In this document: piece by piece, positions 63,850 through 64,000 of the stretch
Position numbering within the stretch: the stretch's first letter is position 1
Layout of the letters: the number at the start of each line of letters is the position of its first letter
Position numbers and translations under genes: made by a program
Source: Akkermansiaceae bacterium UBA5020
GTDB taxonomy: Bacteria > Verrucomicrobiota > Verrucomicrobiia > Verrucomicrobiales > DEV007
Direction of reading: 5' to 3'
DNA length: 64,000 nucleotides
Assembly: GCA_002396885.1 (NCBI GenBank)
Contig: DGXY01000007.1
Location: 66,392-130,391, forward strand
The notes under the pieces: model-generated
Database searches by the model: none
Told to the model about the DNA's origin: nothing
The model's input: the letters and a program-made list of their open reading frames with translations, nothing else

Positions 63850-64000
63850 CTTTGCTGCGCTCCGTCTTTTTACGCTCGCATTCGCTCGCTCCAAATCGAA
63901 CGGTTGTTCGAACCCTTCCTCTTTCGATGGCGGAGGGAGTGGGATTGACTTTGCTGCGCGCCGTCTTTTTACGCTCGCATTCGCTCGCTCCAAATCGAAC
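63849..64000. repeat. 53-bp direct repeat, two copies 99 bp apart, cut by window end
   Basis: Positions 63849-63901 and 63948-64000 are identical except for one base (63861 T versus 63960 G). They begin at the last base of the hydrolase stop codon and contain the internal short repeat CGCTCGCATTCGCTCGC. The window ends inside or at the end of the second copy, so the array may continue. On the minus strand the repeat could encode a short ERANASVKRR peptide repeat, but no gene is convincing. It may be an intergenic repeat family or a duplicated segment. Confidence 0.7.

Overview
The window is a GC-rich bacterial chromosome segment that most resembles Verrucomicrobiota (PVC superphylum). The main reason is a dense set of families typical of that group: two PSD1/DUF1501 gene pairs with N-terminal CxxCH cytochrome domains, a PVC-type membrane-bound dehydrogenase with a C-terminal heme-binding domain, a DUF6797-type protein, a secreted sulfatase, an SHD1-plus-metallopeptidase protein, RR-motif TIM-barrel sugar isomerases and one very large multidomain secreted protein. 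No plasmid, phage or insertion-sequence genes were recognised. One tRNA gene (Arg, anticodon CCG) was found and its cloverleaf checked by hand.

Layout. 0-16.7 kb holds housekeeping and envelope genes: a partial secreted metallopeptidase, a membrane protein, manC, ruvX, an S9 prolyl oligopeptidase, an adenylate-kinase-like enzyme, a LolC/E-type permease, a GYF/RDD membrane protein, a GH57 branching enzyme, a DEDDy-type exonuclease, an SbcD/SbcC-like pair and a sulfatase. 16.7-18.7 kb is a hipB-hipA toxin-antitoxin module behind an AT-rich promoter region with four evenly spaced TCGC-N8-GCGA operators. 18.8-26.8 kb holds hemL, a low-complexity RGG/acidic-repeat protein and an RND efflux adaptor-pump pair. 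26.8-40.6 kb is a PVC-type secreted cytochrome/DUF1501 region containing two copies of the PSD1-DUF1501 pair in inverted orientation around a beta-propeller protein and a BON-type protein. 40.8-42.8 kb is an AbiE-type (type IV) toxin-antitoxin pair next to tRNA-Arg(CCG), with a perfect inverted repeat in its promoter region. 43.3-45.3 kb is proBA. 45.4-52.9 kb encodes one 2487-residue secreted protein. 53.3-64 kb holds an esterase, a DsbD-like thiol reductase, a PVC heme protein, an AEC transporter, a sugar isomerase/epimerase, an RlmI-type rRNA methyltransferase and an alpha/beta-hydrolase lipoprotein, and ends in a direct repeat cut by the window edge.

How the genes fit together. Two modules look self-regulated and mobile in character: HipBA, with a four-operator array, and AbiEi/AbiEii, with an operator palindrome. 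The PSD1/DUF1501, DUF6797, PVC-heme and sulfatase genes suggest a periplasm specialised in degrading complex sulfated or modified polysaccharides. The link from each of these families to a substrate is inference. Several intergenic hairpins share one design (8-bp GC-rich stem, 3-nt loop) and may belong to a REP-like family. The best candidates for undescribed biology are the evenly spaced operator array, the AbiEi-like protein with a possible nuclease-fold N-terminus, the repeat-rich RGG protein, and the giant protein whose phosphoesterase metal site is altered.
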